The translations under genes and the position numbers were made by a program. A DNA stretch of 64,000 nt from Micromonospora chokoriensis (GTDB lineage Bacteria; Actinomycetota; Actinomycetes; Mycobacteriales; Micromonosporaceae), in the NCBI RefSeq assembly GCF_000718555.1, contig NZ_JOAN01000018.1, forward strand, positions 62,001 through 126,000. The letters are read 5' to 3'. The notes beneath the pieces are model-generated. The model worked only from the letters and a program-made list of their open reading frames with translations. It was not told the DNA's origin and ran no database searches. Positions 59,854 to 64,000 of this stretch are shown here, piece after piece (position 1 is the stretch's first letter; each line of letters begins with the position of its first letter).

Positions 59854-61842
59854 TCAGTCCGTGCTGGTGATCGGGAACTTGATGGGTTCGCCGTCCCACT
59901 GCTTCGCCTCGATTCCGGGGAGCGCGGAGAGTGGCTGGGAGGTGTCGAGTTCCCGGTCGAAGACGCCGCGCCACTCCTCTGGAGTGCCGGTGACAAGAAA
60001 CGGCCCTATGTGAACCTGCAACGAATCCTCGATCATTTCGACCGGGGTGGACTCACCAGCGATCGTCACGTCGCTGTCAATGCCCGCGACCCGCGCTGAC
60101 TCGATGGCGCTGTCCAGTTCGGCCATGCTGGCCGAGCCCACCCAGGAGATGCCGTCGCCGGACGCCGTGAAGACAATCCGGCCACCGTCGCGGATGCTGC
60201 CGTAGAGGGCCAGATCAAGCGAGAGCCCGGCGCTTGGATCGGCGTTCTCAACGGGTACCTCATCGAGGAATGGCGGCCGGAATCGGTCCAGGAGCCCGTT
60301 CATGGCCTCTGCGAGGAGCGCACGCCGGGCATTGAGGAACCGCTGGTAGCCATTCGGATCCCTCAGCGACTCGTCGAGTGGCACCAGGTGTGCCCGCAGT
60401 TCGTGCTCGTCCAAGCTCGGGAAGTACTCGATCGGGCTCTGGCCGTTGATCTTCTTGTTGGCCTGGGCGGAGATGAACACCAGGTTCGCGAGATCGTTGA
60501 CCATGCCCTTGTCGAAGCGGCGATCGTCGAGGGTCGACAGCGGATGGACGTGGTGGTGCTCGAGCCTCGGTGCCATCTCCGTGTCAGGAAGGATGTCGGA
60601 GCCGTACCACCAGTCACGGGCACCTCCGGCCATGGACACGAGTAAACTGAGGAAGAAGTAGGGGCTTTCCTTCGTCCGACCCCGCAGCGCTCGCTCGGTC
60701 ACCTCAGCTCGAGAGTTGTCGACGTTGAGGCCCTCAAGCAGCGCCCGGACCGGATCTGGCTGCCGAGCGGCCCGGATGTCCTGGCTCAATCGGGTGTCGG
60801 TGGAGCCGCTGTAGCGGGTCCGGATGGTGGCGAGCAGAAGCCAGTAGATGATCCCGTTCGAGGTTTCCTCGTCGACTGTGTCGTCAGTGCGCTCACCGAG
60901 GAGCACGACCAGTGGAATCAGCACGATCATCGAGGGCAGCGGGTCCGACCGGGTCAGCTTGAGGTGTGTCTGCAGCAGCGGAACCAGCCGCCGGAGGCCG
61001 CGCTTGACCACTTCCCAGCCCTGCTCAAGCTCCGTGTCGCCGGTCTGCCGCAGCTTGCTGTGGGACCACACCGACAGACCACGTCCGAGGACGACACCTG
61101 CCAGCGCCCGGGAAAGAAAGTTGACGTCGATGTGCCCGTAGCCGTGGTGGAGCCAGTGCTCCGACTCGCGCTGCAGTCTGGTCAACACCCCCGTCCACCT
61201 CGTGGAAAGGGTCGCCATTGCCAGGTCGAGGGTGCCGAGACGGCGGCCGCCGCTGTTGACCCGAACGAAGATCTCCGCGACCTCCTCGTACGGAAAGCCC
61301 TTGAGGACCTCCATGAAGAACCGCCGGTTGCGCAGCTCCTTGATCTTGCCGAGTCGATCCTCGATCTCGTGATCCTCAAGAGTGGACCCCGCGTCGAGTA
61401 GCCGCTGGGTCAGGCGCAACATGCTCGCCTTCGGGTCGAGCACGTCCGCCACCTTCACCCATTTCGGGTCGCGCTGGGTGGCCGCGCTCTGGTTCTGGAA
61501 TTTCTGGTTCTCCACATGAAAAACGACCTGTGCCTCGGGGTGGTCACTGAACACCCGGTGCAGGGACGTCAGGCGTTGTTGGCCGTCGAGAAGGAAGAGC
61601 GGCGGCTTCGACGGCGCCCGTTCAGGTCCGCTGACGAACATCTCCCGGGTCTCCGGGACGTCGTCGGTCTCCCAGAACAGCAGCGAGCCGAAGGGGTAGC
61701 CCCGGTAGATGGAGTCCATCAGCTTGGCGACCTGTGTCGGCTTCCAGACATATTCGCGCTGGATCTCAGGAAGCAGGATCTCGGCACTCGAGATCTCGTC
61801 GATCAGTTTGCCGATGGACCGCTCAATCCTGTCGACGTGCAT
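59854..61842 (-). CDS. GmrSD-like type IV restriction enzyme (DUF262 plus HNH)
   Basis: This 662-aa protein has an N-terminal DUF262 ParB-like NTPase region with IQREYVW (28-34) and LLDGQQRLTSLHR (D86-R90), and a C-terminal HNH nuclease with EHHHVHPLS (428-435) and LANLVFI (N452). GmrSD enzymes cut glucosylated or hydroxymethylated phage DNA; a family member, BrxU, works beside BREX in another island. It is the first gene of a three-gene operon divergent from pglY. The last 140 residues are a beta-rich extension. Confidence 0.85.
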   Translation of the reverse strand: MHVDRIERSIGKLIDEISSAEILLPEIQREYVWKPTQVAKLMDSIYRGYPFGSLLFWETDDVPETREMFVSGPERAPSKPPLFLLDGQQRLTSLHRVFSDHPEAQVVFHVENQKFQNQSAATQRDPKWVKVADVLDPKASMLRLTQRLLDAGSTLEDHEIEDRLGKIKELRNRRFFMEVLKGFPYEEVAEIFVRVNSGGRRLGTLDLAMATLSTRWTGVLTRLQRESEHWLHHGYGHIDVNFLSRALAGVVLGRGLSVWSHSKLRQTGDTELEQGWEVVKRGLRRLVPLLQTHLKLTRSDPLPSMIVLIPLVVLLGERTDDTVDEETSNGIIYWLLLATIRTRYSGSTDTRLSQDIRAARQPDPVRALLEGLNVDNSRAEVTERALRGRTKESPYFFLSLLVSMAGGARDWWYGSDILPDTEMAPRLEHHHVHPLSTLDDRRFDKGMVNDLANLVFISAQANKKINGQSPIEYFPSLDEHELRAHLVPLDESLRDPNGYQRFLNARRALLAEAMNGLLDRFRPPFLDEVPVENADPSAGLSLDLALYGSIRDGGRIVFTASGDGISWVGSASMAELDSAIESARVAGIDSDVTIAGESTPVEMIEDSLQVHIGPFLVTGTPEEWRGVFDRELDTSQPLSALPGIEAKQWDGEPIKFPITSTD

Positions 61843-62153
61843 CAGTCAACCTCTTCATCCCCGCGAAGGTTATGGAATACCGAGCCGGGCGTCGACTCAG
61901 CGGAGCAGCGATTCCGACCCGCACTCGGGCCGCGGCACGCCGACAGGCAGCGGGACGCGCTGAGCGATTGGCCCGACTGAAGTCCTACCGTGCATGGGTA
62001 CGCCTGTCCACCCCATGATCGGCCGTCCGATTCCTGCACGGTGACTGCCGCGTGGAGGATTTGGCTGACGTGCGTCAGCCAGAAAGCCAATCCTGCCCAG
62101 TCGCGAACGCGCCTGTACCGAACGGGCGGGCGCTGGTCGGTACGGTATGCACC
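61843..62153. promoter_or_regulatory. Divergent GmrSD/pglY control region with a 20-bp inverted repeat
   Basis: TGGCTGACGTGCGTCAGCCA (62062-62081) has perfect 9-bp arms around TG. It lies 72 bp before pglY and 219 bp from the GmrSD start. No gene is seen in this 311-bp stretch. It is a candidate operator shared by the two operons. Confidence 0.55.
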
Positions 62154-64000
62154 ATGTCTTCGCCCAGCCCCGCGCCGCTGCTTCGGGAGTTCATCCACAT
62201 CCCGGAGCGCACGAGCCAGAGCGACTTCGTGCTCAAACTCGCCGACAGCATCGCCGACGCCGATGCCACTCTGCGCGACTATGTCGTTACGGAGCGGCTG
62301 CTCGCTAACTTCGATGAGGCGCTCGGGTTGATCCGCTCCGCCGTCGAGGGGCACGCCTCCAAGGCCGCCTACCTGCACGGCTCCTTCGGTTCCGGTAAGT
62401 CGCACTTCATGGCCGTGCTGCACGCGCTACTGCGCGGCGAATCCGCTGCCCGCGGCCGCGACGAGCTGGCCCCGCTGGTGGCAAAGCACAGCGTCTGGCT
62501 GGACGGGCGCAAGTTCCTGCTTATCCCGTACCACCTGCTCGATGCGCGTTCGTTGGAGCAGCGGGTGCTCGGCGGCTACGTCGACCGGGTCCGGGCGCTG
62601 CACCCCGAGGCGCCCATTCCGGCGGTCCACCGCACCGACGCGCTGCTGGAGCAGGCCGCCTCGCTGCGGGAGAAAATTGGCGACAAGCAGTTCATCGACG
62701 GCCTGCCCGGCGGGGATGCCGAAGACGAGTGGGGCGACAGCGAGACGTTCTGGACGCCGGAGCGCCTGGATGAGGCGTTCGGCGGCGCGTACTCCGACGA
62801 GCTGCGCCGCAAGCTGGTCAACGACCTGCTGACCAGCTGGAACGTCGGCTTCTTCAGCAACGCTCGGGAGGATGCCGAAGCGTTCGTCTCGCTCGACCGG
62901 GGCCTGACCGAGATCAGTCGGCACGCGAAGGAGCTTGGCTACCACGGGTTGATCCTCTTCCTCGACGAGCTGATCCTCTGGTTGGCCAATTCGATCGGCG
63001 ACCAGCAGTTCGTCTCCCGCGAAATCCAGAAGATCACCAACTTCGTCGAGGGCGGCGACACCCGCCGGCCGATTCCGGTGGTCAGCTTCATCGCCCGGCA
63101 GCGCGACCTGCGCGAGCTGGTCGGCGAAGAGGTCACCGGCGCCAATGAGCTGAGCTACCAGGACACCCTCAATCTGGCCAGCGGCCGGTTCGACGTGATC
63201 AAACTCGAGGACCGCAACCTCCCAGAAATCGCTCGCCGCCGGCTGCTCAAGGCGCGCGACGACCGACCCGGGGCGGGCGAGGCAATCTCCCGGGCCTTCG
63301 ACGCCACCGCCAAGGTACGGCGAGAGGTCTTCGACACCCTTCTCGGCACCGACTCCGGCAGCGGCGCCGACATTGACGCCTTCCGGTCGACGTACCCGTT
63401 CAGCCCGGCATTCCTCTCCACCTTGGTGCACGTCTCCAGCGCGTTGCAGCGCTCCCGGACTGCGCTGAAGCTGATGCGTCAGCTATTGGTCGACCGCCGC
63501 GACACCCTGCGCCTCGGCCAACTGGTGCCTCTCGGGGACCTCTACGACGTCATCAGCACCGGCGGCGACCAGCCCTTCACCGAGAAGCTCAAGGCCGAGT
63601 TCGAGATGGCCCAGAAGCTCTACGACCTGAAACTGCGGCCCTACCTACTCAGCCAGTACGACCTCACGGACGACGACCTGGACGCGGCACGCCGGGGTGA
63701 CACCCAGCCGGCTGAGACGGTCGGACGGGTTCGCGCCTTCACCGGCGACGACCGGCTGATCAAGACGCTGCTATTGGCCGCGCTGGCGCCCAGCGTCCCC
63801 GCGCTGCGCAACCTCACCGCCCGACGGCTCTCGGCGCTCAACCACGGCAGCATCACCAGCCCAATACCGGGAGGCGAGGTCGCCCAGGTCAACCGAAAGC
63901 TGACCGACTGGGCCGGCCGGTTCGCCGAGATCCGCATCGGCGAGGGCGACGACCCGATCGTGTCGCTGGAGTTGGTCGGCGTCGACGTCGACAGCGTGCT
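62154..64000 (+). CDS. pglY: BREX type 2 ATPase PglY, partial
   Basis: Only the first 615 residues are in the window. PglY is the large AAA-type ATPase of BREX-2. It starts LREFIHIPERTSQSDFVLKL, has Walker A GSFGSGKSH (76-84) and Walker B ILFLDELI (D271-E272), followed by IARQRDLRELVGE, typical of the family. The full protein is usually about 1200 aa and is followed by pglZ, so the rest of the BREX-2 operon should lie just beyond the right edge. Confidence 0.95.
   Translation, partial: MSSPSPAPLLREFIHIPERTSQSDFVLKLADSIADADATLRDYVVTERLLANFDEALGLIRSAVEGHASKAAYLHGSFGSGKSHFMAVLHALLRGESAARGRDELAPLVAKHSVWLDGRKFLLIPYHLLDARSLEQRVLGGYVDRVRALHPEAPIPAVHRTDALLEQAASLREKIGDKQFIDGLPGGDAEDEWGDSETFWTPERLDEAFGGAYSDELRRKLVNDLLTSWNVGFFSNAREDAEAFVSLDRGLTEISRHAKELGYHGLILFLDELILWLANSIGDQQFVSREIQKITNFVEGGDTRRPIPVVSFIARQRDLRELVGEEVTGANELSYQDTLNLASGRFDVIKLEDRNLPEIARRRLLKARDDRPGAGEAISRAFDATAKVRREVFDTLLGTDSGSGADIDAFRSTYPFSPAFLSTLVHVSSALQRSRTALKLMRQLLVDRRDTLRLGQLVPLGDLYDVISTGGDQPFTEKLKAEFEMAQKLYDLKLRPYLLSQYDLTDDDLDAARRGDTQPAETVGRVRAFTGDDRLIKTLLLAALAPSVPALRNLTARRLSALNHGSITSPIPGGEVAQVNRKLTDWAGRFAEIRIGEGDDPIVSLELVGVDVDSV

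Noticed and set aside
1..64000. CRISPR array
   Set aside because: No series of regularly spaced repeats was seen; the only direct repeat pair of note (44856/44951) has two copies.

Overview
The window looks like chromosomal DNA of a high-GC actinomycete, most likely Micromonosporaceae. That placement rests on GC-rich third positions, many GTG starts, 4-bp ATGA/GTGA gene overlaps, and a GntR/DivIVA-like small-gene module of the kind I associate with Micromonospora integrative elements. The placement is inference.

Positions 1-22 kb read as ordinary core genome. They hold part of a xanthine-dehydrogenase-type molybdoenzyme with a MobA-like nucleotidyltransferase, a TMEM175-like channel, and a sugar ABC importer with a GH1 glucosidase under a divergent ROK regulator. 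These are followed by a secreted protein with two F5/8C domains and a beta-helix, a flavin amine oxidase, a YbdK-type carboxylate-amine ligase facing an N-acetylglutaminylglutamine-amide-type amidotransferase, and two drug-exporter loci next to MarR and TetR regulators.

Positions 22-64 kb form a dense defence island. Its backbone is a BREX type 2 (Pgl) system: pglW (28.8-33.2 kb), pglX (45.3-48.9 kb) and the start of pglY (62.2 kb to the window end). pglZ and the helicase genes are not in the window. The core genes are pulled apart by two cargo blocks. The first, between pglW and pglX, carries an RNase HI-like protein, a coupled four-gene operon (two proteins sharing an AGRD motif, a nucleoside deoxyribosyltransferase-like enzyme and a PRTase-like enzyme), two tandem uracil-DNA-glycosylase-like genes, a Shedu nuclease, a pair of PD-(D/E)xK-like nucleases, and the GntR/DivIVA module with a deleted second copy. 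The second, between pglX and pglY, carries a nuclease-like gene coupled to pglX, two unrecognised large proteins, an EVE-nuclease, a YbaB/EspC/zincin-toxin/immunity cluster, and a GmrSD-like/HEPN/small-protein operon.

The most unusual part is 23.2-33.2 kb. A Crp-type regulator with an intact cyclic-nucleotide pocket and a Pycsar-like membrane effector lie divergent to a class III nucleotidyl-cyclase-like gene. The cyclase gene is translationally coupled to a P-loop/HEAT-like protein, and the two share a short NxGPxxFGD motif. An SPFH-like gene then overlaps the earliest possible pglW start. I infer a second-messenger module wired into a BREX kinase, with short homotypic motifs linking partners, as in bacterial amyloid or effector-associated signalling.
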